Origin: Lachnospiraceae bacterium
Lineage (GTDB): Bacteria > Bacillota > Clostridia > Lachnospirales > Lachnospiraceae
Assembly (NCBI GenBank): GCA_023664345.1
Contig: JAMPFQ010000010.1
Location: 56,990-120,989 of the forward strand
Direction of reading: 5' to 3'
Length of the DNA: 64,000 bases
Positions 40,078-48,669 of this stretch are shown in pieces (position 1 is the stretch's first letter; each line of letters begins with the position of its first letter). Made by a program: the position numbers and the translations under genes. The notes beneath the pieces are model-generated. The model saw only the letters and a program-made list of their open reading frames with translations, was not told the DNA's origin and ran no database searches.

Positions 40078-41136
40078 ATGAAATTAAAGAGATTGCAGGA
40101 ATTAGAAGGCGGAGAAATTCTGGCCAGGGAAATCAAGACATCTGATTTCCAGGTGGTTCTGCCGGAAGGTGCAATACTTCGAAAGGAATATATAGAAAGG
40201 CTAAAGGAACTCGGCATCACAGAAATATATATTACAGAGAAAGCTGCAGAAACAAAGGAAGCTGCCATATTAAAATCAGATATTGAAATTTCCATCAGGG
40301 AAAAAGTAAAAGAAATCCTGGAACGGCATACTTATCATCATAATGATGAACTGATCGAACTGAAGAAAGCAGCCGACATTATTATTGCCATTATTTTGGA
40401 AGAAGACAGGGTAGTAGAGAAAATATTTGATATCAGAGAGAGAAGCACTGATATTTATGAACATTCCATCAGCGTATGTTCAATGGCCATTCTCACTTCT
40501 CTGAAACTAAAGATAGAAATAGGCAAAATACATGAGATCGGCATAGGCTGTCTGTTACATGATATTGGTCTGCGTTATTCGGCCTCTGATTTTTTTAACA
40601 GGGACATTTATACGCTGAATCAATGGGAACTGACGGAATATATGAAACATCCTGTTTACGGATATACATCCCTGAAAGATGAAACATGGATATCCGAACT
40701 CAGTAAGACGATAATACTTCAACACCATGAGAGGCTGAACGGTTCCGGTTTTCCGCTCAAAGTGAAAGAACTTTCGCTGGAATGCCAGATCGTAAATGTC
40801 TGTGACCTTTTTGACGAGATGATCTGCGGGATCGCCTCCCAGAGAGTAAAAGTGCATGAAGCTATCGAAAACCTGAAAAGTTACAAAAATGTTCTGTTTG
40901 ATGAAAAGGTCATAAACGCGTTTTTAAGTTTTATTGCTGTATACCCTGCAGGTACCCAGGTGACGACCAATGAAGGGGAACAGGCGCTGGTACTGTCGCA
41001 GAATACTAATTTCCAGGACAGACCTGTGATCCGTATCTTGAAAGATAAGGACGGAAATGATGTAAAAGGCGAAGTGATCAAGGATCTGGTGAAAGTCAAT
41101 AATATATTTATAGAAAAAACAATAGACTCAAAGTGA
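40078..41136 (+). CDS. HD-GYP domain protein (possible cyclic-di-GMP phosphodiesterase)
   Basis: A 352-residue protein. The N-terminal region (about 1-90) resembles the domain found before HD-GYP in Clostridia. The HD domain has CLLHDIGLRY, and the GYP segment reads HHERLNGSGFP, with Phe in place of Tyr. The early His of EHSISV and later QIVNVCDLFDEM also match the family. Activity on c-di-GMP is plausible but not shown by sequence. The start could be ATG 40078 or an in-frame GTG at 40072. serS follows closely. Confidence 0.85.
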   Translation: MKLKRLQELEGGEILAREIKTSDFQVVLPEGAILRKEYIERLKELGITEIYITEKAAETKEAAILKSDIEISIREKVKEILERHTYHHNDELIELKKAADIIIAIILEEDRVVEKIFDIRERSTDIYEHSISVCSMAILTSLKLKIEIGKIHEIGIGCLLHDIGLRYSASDFFNRDIYTLNQWELTEYMKHPVYGYTSLKDETWISELSKTIILQHHERLNGSGFPLKVKELSLECQIVNVCDLFDEMICGIASQRVKVHEAIENLKSYKNVLFDEKVINAFLSFIAVYPAGTQVTTNEGEQALVLSQNTNFQDRPVIRILKDKDGNDVKGEVIKDLVKVNNIFIEKTIDSK

Positions 41137-41153
41137 TCGCACGGAGGTATATT

Positions 41154-42443
41154 ATGATTGATATTAAATTTCTGAGGGAAAATCCTGATATTGTGAAAGA
41201 GAATATCAAAAAGAAATTTCAGGATGTGAAACTTCCCCTGGTGGATGAAGTGATTGCGCTGGATGCTGAGAGCAGAAAGGCAAAACAGGAGGGTGACGAT
41301 CTCCGTGCTGCCCGCAACAGGATTTCAAAGGAAATCGGTGCGCTCATGGGTCAGGGAAAAAAGGAAGAGGCGGAAACAAAAAAAGCAGAAGTCACTGCAG
41401 GCGCTAAAAGGCTTGCGGAACTGGAAGTACTGGAGGCTCAACTACAGGAAAAGATCATGAAGATCATGATGGTGATCCCTAATATCATCGACCCCTCCGT
41501 ACCTGTGGGTAAGGATGACAGCGAGAATGTAGAGATCCAGAAATATGGGGAGCCTGTGATCCCTGATTTTGAAGTGCCTTATCATGCTGATATCCTGGAC
41601 AGCATCAGCGGTCTGGATAAAGAGGCGGCGGGGCGTACCAGCGGAAATGGATTTTATTATCTGACGGGTGATGCCGCAAGAATCCATTCCGCCATGATCA
41701 GCTATGCCAGGGATTTTATGATCGATAAGGGATTTACTTATTGTATTCCTCCTTTTATGATTCGCAGCAGCGTGGTGAACGGCGTCATGAGCTTTGCGGA
41801 AATGGAAGCCATGATGTATAAGATAGAAGGGGAAGACCTCTACCTGATCGGTACTTCCGAGCATTCCATGATAGGCAAGTTTAAGGGACAGATCGTCAAT
41901 GAAGCCAGCCTGCCCATTACCATGACTTCCTATTCTCCCTGCTTCAGAAAAGAAGTAGGTTCCCATGGCATCGAGGAAAGAGGCGTATATCGCGTACACC
42001 AGTTCGAAAAACAGGAGATGGTGGTACTCTGTAAGCCCGAGGAGTCCATGGATTGGTATGATAAAATGTGGTCTTATACCGTTGATTTTTTCCGCAGCCT
42101 TGATATTCCTGTCCGCACCCTGGAATGCTGCAGCGGCGACTTGGCGGATCTGAAAGTGAAGTCCTGTGATGTGGAGGCATGGAGTCCCAGACAGCAGAAA
42201 TATTTTGAAGTAGGTTCCTGTTCCACTTTAGGAGACGCTCAGGCAAGGCGTTTGGGGATCCGTACAAAAGGGGAAAATGGTACTTACTTTGTGCATACCT
42301 TAAATAATACAGTACTGGCATCACCGAGAGGACTGATCGCGTTTTTGGAAAATAATGTGAACGCGGATGGAAGTATTGATATCCCGGAAGCGCTGCGCCC
42401 TTATATGGGCGGTAAAGAAAAGATCATACCTGTTGCAAAGTAA
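41154..42443 (+). CDS. serS: Seryl-tRNA synthetase
   Basis: Class II synthetase charging tRNA-Ser, 429 residues. The N-terminal coiled-coil arm covers about 30-105. Motif 2 is around SYSPCFRKEVGSHGIEERGVYRVHQF, seen here as TSYSPCFRKEVG then YRVHQFEKQE. Motif 3 includes LNNTVLASPRGLIAFLENN, shortened here. CGGAGG lies at 41142-41147 before the ATG. No T-box leader is seen; the gene appears to be read from upstream. Confidence 0.96.
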   Translation: MIDIKFLRENPDIVKENIKKKFQDVKLPLVDEVIALDAESRKAKQEGDDLRAARNRISKEIGALMGQGKKEEAETKKAEVTAGAKRLAELEVLEAQLQEKIMKIMMVIPNIIDPSVPVGKDDSENVEIQKYGEPVIPDFEVPYHADILDSISGLDKEAAGRTSGNGFYYLTGDAARIHSAMISYARDFMIDKGFTYCIPPFMIRSSVVNGVMSFAEMEAMMYKIEGEDLYLIGTSEHSMIGKFKGQIVNEASLPITMTSYSPCFRKEVGSHGIEERGVYRVHQFEKQEMVVLCKPEESMDWYDKMWSYTVDFFRSLDIPVRTLECCSGDLADLKVKSCDVEAWSPRQQKYFEVGSCSTLGDAQARRLGIRTKGENGTYFVHTLNNTVLASPRGLIAFLENNVNADGSIDIPEALRPYMGGKEKIIPVAK

Positions 42444-42463
42444 AAAGGATAAAGAGTGTAAAT

Positions 42464-43177
42464 ATGAAAGTCAGGAAACTTGCAAATATATTTTGTGGGA
42501 TATTTGCAGCTGTAGGCGCTTTCTTAGTGACGGCTGCCGTTATGATATGCATCTCAGACCGGAAGTTCATGGCCGGAGCGGAAGAGATTAGCGGTGTCAT
42601 CAGCGCCATTGAAACATATAGGGATACGGGTGATGAAACGCATCACAGGGTTTATGTGGATTATACATATAACGGCCAGCAGTATGGTAAAGTACGGGTT
42701 AATTTTTACACCAGCAGCATGTATGAGGGAAAAGAGATCACTTTATACTGTGATTCCCGGCATCCCGAAAGAGTGAGAGTACAGGGAGCGGACACTTTCG
42801 CGTTCAGCATGTTCTTGGTGATGGGGATCATCTTCTTATGCGGAGGTATCATTCCCCTTATCATATCCATCCGCAGCAGAACAAAGAAAAAGAAAGTGCG
42901 GGAAACCGGAAGAATGCTTTACGCCACTGTGGACGAGATCGACCGTAATACAAACTATCGGTTTAACGGAAAGAATCCCTATGTGATCATATGCAGCTAC
43001 AGGGATGATCATAAAGATATCACATACCGCTTCAAGAGCGAAAATCTCTGGTTTGATCCCGAACCTGCAGTTACGGTGGGATCTATAATCAAAGTTTATG
43101 TGGAAGAAAATAATCATAAAAATTATTATGTTGACACGGAGAGTATGATTCAGGGCAAAGTTGTAGATTATACTTAA
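42464..43177 (+). CDS. DUF3592 membrane protein
   Basis: A 237-residue protein with two membrane segments (about 8-32 and 108-132), each followed by a beta-rich soluble domain. The first (YVDYTYNGQQYGKVRVNFY, then ITLYCDSRHPERVRV) has the DUF3592 pattern; the second appears to be a diverged repeat of it (VIICSYRDDHKDITYRFKS). Function is unknown. It lies 20 bases after serS, probably in the same transcript. Confidence 0.75.
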   Translation: MKVRKLANIFCGIFAAVGAFLVTAAVMICISDRKFMAGAEEISGVISAIETYRDTGDETHHRVYVDYTYNGQQYGKVRVNFYTSSMYEGKEITLYCDSRHPERVRVQGADTFAFSMFLVMGIIFLCGGIIPLIISIRSRTKKKKVRETGRMLYATVDEIDRNTNYRFNGKNPYVIICSYRDDHKDITYRFKSENLWFDPEPAVTVGSIIKVYVEENNHKNYYVDTESMIQGKVVDYT

Positions 43178-43219
43178 GTAATCTGGAAGAACGTTCATTT
43201 TGGAAAGAAGGTGAGATCT

Positions 43220-44113
43220 TTGCATAGATACATGCGTGCTATCGGTTTCAGCAGTTTTGAGAGCAAAAAGAAGCTTCAGGAACTTTTGACGGATGTAGTG
43301 ATGAATTCTGATAAAAGAAGCATCACCATGAACCAGGAAAATACACTGTTGGGAGAATTTTGCAAAGATTTTGCCGCAGGTCTTGGGATTGCTGTATGTG
43401 GTGAATTTGATGATGAAGACAGGTTCATCTATGAGTATTACTATCCGTATATTAAAGGGACCGGCATCACTTCCCATGAAGATGTGTCCGTGGAGCGCCA
43501 TGCGGACAAGGATTCTTATGCCGGCGTATGCGATGATATCAAGGTGGGTATTTCCCTGATCTTTTATCTGAAAAATAAGATTCCGTATGTGAAAGCCCAG
43601 GCTACGGGGAAACTTCCAATCCGTGGGACTTCCCTGACTCTTTCCGCCTTGTCCACCAATGCTTCGATCCTGCTGCCTATTCAGAAAGACGCGGAGCAGC
43701 TGCAACGGGTAAAGCAGGCCTCCATCAACAGGAGCACACTGATGGCAGCAGCCAGAAAAGGAGACGAGGATGCCATAGAGACCCTGACTCTGGAGGATAT
43801 GGATATGTACACCGCCATTTCCAAAAGAATCCCCAAGGAAGATATCCTCAGTCTGGTGGACACTTATTTTATGCCCTACGGCGTGGAATGCGACCAGTAT
43901 TCCGTCCTCGGCGAGATCATGGCAGTGCGCCTTATCACGAACCAGATGAGTGGGGAAAAAATTTATATTTTAACAATTTGCAGTAATGAATTGACATTTG
44001 ACGTTTGTGTGAATATAATAGACTTATTCGGTGAACCTCAAGTGGGCAGAAGATTCAAAGGTGTCATCTGGCTACAGGGCCAGATTAATTTCCCTGAGGA
44101 AGCTGAATTGTAA
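43220..44113 (+). CDS. DUF3881 family protein
   Basis: A conserved unknown of about 297 residues that I associate with Lachnospiraceae, usually near serS. It starts MHRYMRAIGFSSFES if the TTG at 43220 is used, with AAGGTGA 5 bases upstream. A GTG at 43211 or an ATG at 43229 are alternatives. No membrane segment or catalytic motif is evident. A perfect promoter lies inside its 3' end, and its TAA stop (44111-44113) directly abuts tRNA-Arg. Confidence 0.8.
   Translation: MHRYMRAIGFSSFESKKKLQELLTDVVMNSDKRSITMNQENTLLGEFCKDFAAGLGIAVCGEFDDEDRFIYEYYYPYIKGTGITSHEDVSVERHADKDSYAGVCDDIKVGISLIFYLKNKIPYVKAQATGKLPIRGTSLTLSALSTNASILLPIQKDAEQLQRVKQASINRSTLMAAARKGDEDAIETLTLEDMDMYTAISKRIPKEDILSLVDTYFMPYGVECDQYSVLGEIMAVRLITNQMSGEKIYILTICSNELTFDVCVNIIDLFGEPQVGRRFKGVIWLQGQINFPEEAEL
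43991..44019 (+). promoter_or_regulatory. Consensus promoter inside DUF3881, for tRNA-Arg
   Basis: TTGACA (43991-43996), a 17-base spacer and TATAAT (44014-44019): both hexamers match the consensus exactly. Transcription would start near 44026, giving an 88-base leader before the tRNA. Confidence 0.8.
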
Positions 44114-44186
44114 GTTGGTGTAGCACAGTGGATAGTGCAGCCGCCTCCTAAGCGGAAGATCGGGTGTTCGAGTCACCTCACCAACG
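44114..44186 (+). tRNA. tRNA-Arg (anticodon CCT)
   Basis: The acceptor arms GTTGGTG (44114-44120) and CACCAAC (44179-44185) pair fully, with discriminator G. The anticodon loop CTCCTAA gives CCT, reading AGG. The T loop is TTCGAGT. CCA is not encoded. The 3' half probably forms the attachment site of the integrated element, whose integrase lies just downstream. Confidence 0.93.
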
Positions 44187-44189
44187 CTG

Positions 44190-44224
44190 AAATGCCGTAA
44201 ATCTAAAGGTTTGCGGCATTTTTC
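44190..44224 (+). terminator. Terminator after tRNA-Arg
   Basis: AATGCCGtAAA (44191-44201) pairs with TTTGCGGCATT (44210-44220), followed by TTTT. It probably ends the tRNA transcript. Confidence 0.85.
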
Positions 44225-44300
44225 GTTGCGGCTTTCCCTCCAGGGATTAGAATGTGGGAATTGGATTCAAACATATTCCTATCCTCCGCCCCCTGGGTAT

Positions 44301-44367
44301 CCCCCACAGGGATTAGAACCCTTTTGCGGGAAAAACAAGCCCTGCTAACCATTCTGCTAATTTCCAC
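44301..44367 (-). other. Possible degenerate tRNA-like remnant
   Basis: Read on the minus strand, it has a D-arm-like TTAGCAGAATGGTTAGCAG and a T-arm-like AGGGTTCTAATCCCT. However, the acceptor arms do not pair and the anticodon stem is poor. TTCTAATCCCTG recurs at about 44238-44249. It may be a relic of an earlier integration or a chance resemblance. Confidence 0.25.
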
Positions 44368-44422
44368 TTTACATGGTGCATACCGTATACTTTCATGCCA
44401 TTATGTTTATTCCGGTGCCGTT

Positions 44423-45853
44423 TTATGACCCCATCATTTTCTTTGCGAACTGTGCCATGATCTGCTCACCGAACTTCTCCACGAACTGTTTCGTAAAATC
44501 CTCCATGAGCCCCGGCTCGGACTGGAGCTGCTCCATCATGGCGGATGGGTCAGGCACGGCCTGCTGGGGGCTGCCCTGGAGTTTCTGTTCCACAGGGCGC
44601 ATGTCCGGGTTGGCGTAAAACGCCGTCTCAAACTTCTGTGCGTTGATTTTCCTGTCCTCGTCCAGGATATGGGCGTAGATGTCCGTGATCATGTCTATCT
44701 GCGCATGCCCCGTATCCCCCTGGGTGGCTTTCAGGTCCCCCTTGTTCAGTTTCAGCTTGTAAGTCGTGCTGGAATGGCGTAGGGAATGGAATACCACGTC
44801 AGGGAGCCCGGCGGATTTCTTCAGCCGCTCAAACTGGTTGCCGATGATGCGGTCCTCACAAGGCCTCCCTGTCTCCTGCGCCAATACAAGGTTGTAATCA
44901 GTATAGTCCGGCCCCATGAGTTCCTTTAGTTTATTCTGCTTTTCCCTCCAATCGCACAGGATGCAGGCCAGTGTCTTTGGTATCCATACCTTGCGGACGC
45001 TGCTCTCGGTCTTCGGCTTCTTTAACACTAGCCGGGTGGAGGACTTCCCGCCCATTACCCTGGGGAACACATACAGGATGTCTTTTTCACCAAGGGCGTC
45101 AATGGCCTTTTGGTCAACGCGAGCCAGCTCCTTCTCGATCCATACATAGGCATTGTCCGCCGCAATCTCCGCCTCGGAAATATGGAGGCAGTCCCATGTG
45201 AGCCCGGTGATCTCCCCCAGGCGCATGGAACAGGCGAAAGCAAGGTTGATCGCAACATAGAGCTTGCCGTCCTCGCAGCTGTCAAGGGCTTTGCGGATGG
45301 TGTCCGCCGTCCAGATAGCCCGCACATGCTTTTCCCTCTTTGGCAGGTCTGCATCCTCGAAAGGGTTTTTGCCGACCATGTCCCAGCGGACTGCCTGGTG
45401 GAAAGCGCAGCGCATGAGTTTCATGACCTTCTCGATGGTGCATGGCGTGACGAACTCCGTCTTCGCATGGCGGTAAGGCGTGCTCACGGCCGGCGTTTTC
45501 TGGAGCTGCTGTATAAAATGGTCAACAGTCCTCCTGTTCACATCCTGTACTAAAAGGCTCCCAATCAGGGGGTTGATGTAATTGCTGATAAGCGCGTTGT
45601 TGGTGGCGTAGACTGACAGGCCCCAGCGCTTTGTGCCGTACAGTTCCACGAAATCCTTCAGGAACGACTCAACGGTGGCGGTGCTGGGCGGGATGAACGT
45701 GCCGCTGTTCATTTCATTTTCAACCGCAGCCTTCCTTGTGCGCGCCTCCGCCTTTGTGTCAAAAGTCTCCCACTTCTGCCTTTTCTGGCCGTCCTGGTCC
45801 TCGTAGGTATATACGACAGAATATTTCTTTCCTCTTTTTTGAATTGATGCCAT
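44423..45853 (-). CDS. int: Tyrosine recombinase integrase
   Basis: Site-specific recombinase of 476 residues that should integrate and excise the element at tRNA-Arg. An N-terminal AP2-like arm-binding domain (about 1-55) is followed by a SAM-like core-binding domain (about 60-175) and the catalytic domain: Arg in CSMRLGEITGL, HSLRHSS, GDTGHAQ and the nucleophile Tyr in TDIYAHIL. A Gln/Met-rich tail of about 75 residues follows the Tyr. It lies next to the tRNA and just downstream of the excisionase gene on the same strand, the usual arrangement. Confidence 0.95.
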   Translation of the reverse strand: MASIQKRGKKYSVVYTYEDQDGQKRQKWETFDTKAEARTRKAAVENEMNSGTFIPPSTATVESFLKDFVELYGTKRWGLSVYATNNALISNYINPLIGSLLVQDVNRRTVDHFIQQLQKTPAVSTPYRHAKTEFVTPCTIEKVMKLMRCAFHQAVRWDMVGKNPFEDADLPKREKHVRAIWTADTIRKALDSCEDGKLYVAINLAFACSMRLGEITGLTWDCLHISEAEIAADNAYVWIEKELARVDQKAIDALGEKDILYVFPRVMGGKSSTRLVLKKPKTESSVRKVWIPKTLACILCDWREKQNKLKELMGPDYTDYNLVLAQETGRPCEDRIIGNQFERLKKSAGLPDVVFHSLRHSSTTYKLKLNKGDLKATQGDTGHAQIDMITDIYAHILDEDRKINAQKFETAFYANPDMRPVEQKLQGSPQQAVPDPSAMMEQLQSEPGLMEDFTKQFVEKFGEQIMAQFAKKMMGS

Positions 45854-45873
45854 ATGTGCAGGCTCCTTTCCTG

Positions 45874-46083
45874 TTAAGAATCACTGCCCCCGTCAAGCCA
45901 TTCGTCAAAAGATTTTTTTGAGATCCTCAGCCTGCTGCCGATATGGACAGCCTTGAAAGCGCCTTCCGCGCACAGGTTGTACACGGAGCGCCTGCTGACG
46001 CCGAGTATCTCCGCCGCCTCTGCGACGGAATAGCTCCTTTTCCCGGCAGCGGCTTGGGGGCTGTTATTGGTCTGTTCAGCCAC
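45874..46083 (-). CDS. xis: Excisionase-like helix-turn-helix protein
   Basis: A 69-residue MerR-like/HTH_17 protein: SYSVAEAAEILGVSRRSVYN followed by a wing with HIGSRLRISKKSFDEWL. Such proteins usually direct excision by the neighbouring integrase. It starts with GTG, supported by AAAGGAGGG 6 bases upstream. It ends 20 bases before the integrase gene. Confidence 0.88.
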   Translation of the reverse strand: MAEQTNNSPQAAAGKRSYSVAEAAEILGVSRRSVYNLCAEGAFKAVHIGSRLRISKKSFDEWLDGGSDS

Positions 46084-46609
46084 GGTACCCTCCTTTCTGC
46101 GTGGCTGGGGAAGCCTGCGGTCCCTTTACACATATATAACTTACGATTCCCAGCCAGCCACGTCAACAAAAAAATAAAAACAAAGTGTTCAAGTCCTAAA
46201 AAATTGTTTTCTGCACATGGCATCCCGGTCCATTTCCTGGTCCAGTGTCCCTGCCCCGTATTTCCAGGCCCTGCTGTGCAGGGTTATGCAGGGGGCATGG
46301 CTGTCCCCTGCGCCTGTATAACTCCCGGTGCCATGCTATGGAATTGTCAAGGTGCAAGTAAGTCATATATGGCATCTTTTGTGACATCCATACAATAATA
46401 AAACAGGGCAGGAAAAAAATTTTTCTGCAAAATCGGAAAAAAGTTGAAAATTTTTTGGAACAGGTTTTCCAAAATAGGATATAAGGCAGAATTTTAATCA
46501 ATACAGGGCAGGATAAACCTGCAAAGATATAAAATTAAAACGCCTTATAGAATATGGTTTTAAGAAAAGTATAGTCCACAAAATAATCCTGTATATAGTG
46601 TGTATAATA
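46084..46609. other. Gap upstream of xis with no gene seen
   Basis: About 525 bases without a supported gene. The part at 46390-46600 is AT-rich. It presumably holds the divergent control region for xis-int (minus) and the first RNA unit (plus); no clear operator was found. Confidence 0.4.
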
Positions 46610-46779
46610 TTGACAGACACTATATATTGTGCTACACTTCCCACATAAATGATTTTTGTGCGGATGCAGCCCTACGGAGGCTGTACGCGGGATACCCGCA
46701 TTGCACACGCTGTTAAGTTTGTATTTTTGTGCCAGCAGTACCATTATGCCCTCTGGGCGGTGGTTTGCTGGCTCTTTTT
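46610..46779 (+). ncRNA. Structured RNA unit, copy 1 (promoter, RNA, terminator)
   Basis: TTGACA (46610-46615), 17 bases, then TACACT (46633-46638) predict a start near 46645. The RNA has a possible closing stem TGTGC/GCACA around two hairpins, CAGCC/GGCTG and GCGGG/CCCGC. A linker identical to copy 2 follows (CACGCTGTTAAGTTTGTATT and the bases after it). It ends in a terminator with GCCAGCA/TGCTGGC and an inner ACCAT/GTGGT before CTTTTT. Copy 2 at 48489 keeps the same stems with altered bases. It lies upstream of a small Cys-rich gene and could be an attenuator leader or a free small RNA. Confidence 0.7.
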
Positions 46780-46908
46780 GTGTAACGGGAAATCTGCAGC
46801 ACCATAAAATTATATCCTGCTTACGGGGAACCATGGGCGACAAAGACAGGGAAAGGAATCATCCCTGCCTTTTATGTGCAAAAAAATAAGGGAAAGAGGT
46901 GATGGGAA

Positions 46909-47112
46909 ATGGAAAAATTAAGGTGGCTGGATAAAAGCTGCAACAGATGCGGCAGCAGGCTGAACAGCTGGGATGCCAGGCTGTCAAAGACGCTTGCGTA
47001 CAAGTACCCCTGCTGTGAATCCTGTATTGCAGGCGAATACGGCATGGCTGCGGAGGCGCTGCGGGAACGCATGGAAGGTTACTTTGGGATACGCCCCTGC
47101 CTGGGGATATGA
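46909..47112 (+). CDS. Small Cys-rich (zinc-ribbon-like) protein
   Basis: A 67-residue protein with CNRC near residue 11 and CCESC near 35, which could bind one zinc. AGAGGTG lies upstream of the ATG. It is the first gene after RNA copy 1 and is followed after 16 bases by another small gene, so it probably heads an operon. I do not recognise a named family. Cys pairs, a good ribosome binding site and operon context support it being real. Confidence 0.6.
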   Translation: MEKLRWLDKSCNRCGSRLNSWDARLSKTLAYKYPCCESCIAGEYGMAAEALRERMEGYFGIRPCLGI

Positions 47113-47128
47113 AAAGGAGGCTGAAAAG

Positions 47129-47347
47129 GTGAAAGAGAAAGAGCATAAAGGCTACAACCTGCTGACGGAGAAGCTTCTGGAGGCAGGCTATACAGTGGAA
47201 AACTACCCTGAGTATGTCAAGGTTGACGTCCCTTTTGGGTGCAGGAAGAGCCTTGACAATTATTATGGCGGGTTTACTTTCCAACGGCGGTGGGTATATG
47301 GGCGTACATTCAAGACACCTTGCGGGCTGCAGTGTAAGGGCCTGTAA
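47129..47347 (+). CDS. Small unknown protein (72 residues)
   Basis: It starts with GTG, 8 bases after AGGAGG (47115-47120), inside a longer open frame whose upstream part is not coding. The product begins MKEKEHKGYNLLTEKLLEAG and is rich in Tyr, Arg and Gly, with two Cys near the C-terminus. No family is recognised. It lies between two Cys-rich genes on the same strand and ends 12 bases before the next. Confidence 0.55.
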   Translation: MKEKEHKGYNLLTEKLLEAGYTVENYPEYVKVDVPFGCRKSLDNYYGGFTFQRRWVYGRTFKTPCGLQCKGL

Positions 47348-47359
47348 TGCGAGAGCAGC

Positions 47360-48355
47360 ATGGCGTATATGGGCATTGAGTGGACTTTTGAAAATGACAT
47401 GGCCACCATCCAATGCCCTTATCAGGAATGCGGCTGTAAATTGAAACATGGGTACCTGCAGGAACATGGGGTGCTCAAGTACCGGTGCAATGTGCATATG
47501 GCGGATGAGGAATACAGGTATGAGGGGAGCGTGGAAAACATCCAGAAACTGCATGATGATGAGATCCGGAGGAAAAAAGAAAGCTTCATCCTGCAGCGGG
47601 AAGGGTATGCCTGCCAGGAACACATGGTATTTAACAGGGAGACGCAGCAGTGGGAAATGCATTATGACCCATATCACTGCGGCTTGAAAGGATGCAGCGG
47701 GTACTGCCCGGTCTTAGGGCGTGACCTGGACAGGAAGAAGGGGAATGTATTTTATGATGTGAAGACAAGGTATCTCAGGAGCGACCTGGAAGGCACATTA
47801 TTTGAGGGGCAGGTGGATACCAGTGTCATCAAGGGGAGAAAACTCTTCGGTCATCCAGTGAGCATGGATATCTGCAGGGTATGCGCGGAACTGTGCAAGG
47901 ATAAAATACATGAAAAAGAAAAGTCACGCTATTTCAGGGAATTATTTTTCTCTGAATACCATGGGAAAGAATTTTCTTTTGAAACAGGGAATATCCGGGC
48001 GGAGTGCCGGGAGACAAGGGACCTGCTGCAGGACCTGGAGGATATCAGGAACGGGATACAGATAGCGCATGCCTCAGATGTGGAGAGGAAGCAGTCGGAG
48101 GACAAAAGAGAGAGGAAACAGAAGCTGCATGAGGCTGCAGTAAAAAAACTGGAAAACAAGCTGCTGGAGACAGGCTACTATAACATGGAGGAATTCAGCG
48201 CGGACAGGCGCCATGCGGACAAATGGCTGGGTAAAGAGCGGATCGGTCAACTGGAGAGCCTGCGGCAGCAGAGAGAGGAGGAAAAAAAGAGCCAGCCGGT
48301 GCAGCTCAGTCTGTTTGACATGACGGGGGAAAAGATTTATGAGGCAGGCAAGTAA
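47360..48355 (+). CDS. Unknown Cys-rich protein with C-terminal clamp-binding-like motif
   Basis: A 331-residue soluble protein with several Cys clusters: CPYQECGC (about residue 19), CNVH, CGLKGCSGYC (about 109) and CRVCAELC (about 173). This suggests two or more zinc sites. A charged helical region (about 215-310) leads to QPVQLSLFDM near the end, which fits the beta-clamp binding consensus QLxLF. It may therefore work at the replication fork together with the host clamp (DnaN, encoded at 24.7 kb). The ribosome binding site is weak, so coupling to the preceding small gene is likely. No named family is recognised. Confidence 0.7.
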   Translation: MAYMGIEWTFENDMATIQCPYQECGCKLKHGYLQEHGVLKYRCNVHMADEEYRYEGSVENIQKLHDDEIRRKKESFILQREGYACQEHMVFNRETQQWEMHYDPYHCGLKGCSGYCPVLGRDLDRKKGNVFYDVKTRYLRSDLEGTLFEGQVDTSVIKGRKLFGHPVSMDICRVCAELCKDKIHEKEKSRYFRELFFSEYHGKEFSFETGNIRAECRETRDLLQDLEDIRNGIQIAHASDVERKQSEDKRERKQKLHEAAVKKLENKLLETGYYNMEEFSADRRHADKWLGKERIGQLESLRQQREEEKKSQPVQLSLFDMTGEKIYEAGK

Positions 48356-48488
48356 AGCTGCCAAATCAGCCTGTATGTGACATAAACTGGCAAAAAAAGT
48401 TATCAAGAAAGATAACCGAATTTGCTTATACATGTCATAGGCAAATAAAACAGATCATTAAAAATATACCATATATTGTATTATAATC

Positions 48489-48669
48489 TTGACGAGAACA
48501 ATATCTTGTGTTACACTGTCCTTGTAATTGATTTTTGTGCGTACCTGTATGGGAATACAGCCGGATAAGGCTGTATGCGGCATTTGCTGCATTGCACACG
48601 CTGTTAAGTTTGTATTTTTGTGCCAGCAGCACCACTATGCCTTTTGGGCGGTGGTTTGCTGGCTTTTTT
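48489..48669 (+). ncRNA. Structured RNA unit, copy 2 (promoter, RNA, terminator)
   Basis: TTGACG (48489-48494), 17 bases and TACACT (48512-48517) predict a start near 48524. The RNA repeats the copy 1 design: TGTGC/GCACA closing stem, ATACAGCC/GGCTGTAT, GCGGCA/TGCTGC, the identical linker CACGCTGTTAAGTTTGTATT onward, and the terminator GCCAGCA/TGCTGGC with inner ACCAC/GTGGT before TTTTTT. An extra CTGTAT upstream could pair with ATACAG as an alternative. It precedes the YqaJ operon. Nothing else is seen between 48356 and 48899. Confidence 0.72.

Noticed and set aside
41101-41153. T-box leader before serS
   Set aside because: Only about 17 bases separate serS from the preceding gene and no T-box motif is present.
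46859-47677. 272-codon minus-strand frame
   Set aside because: It lies opposite three plus-strand genes with ribosome binding sites; Phe/Leu/His-rich composition is typical of antisense frames.
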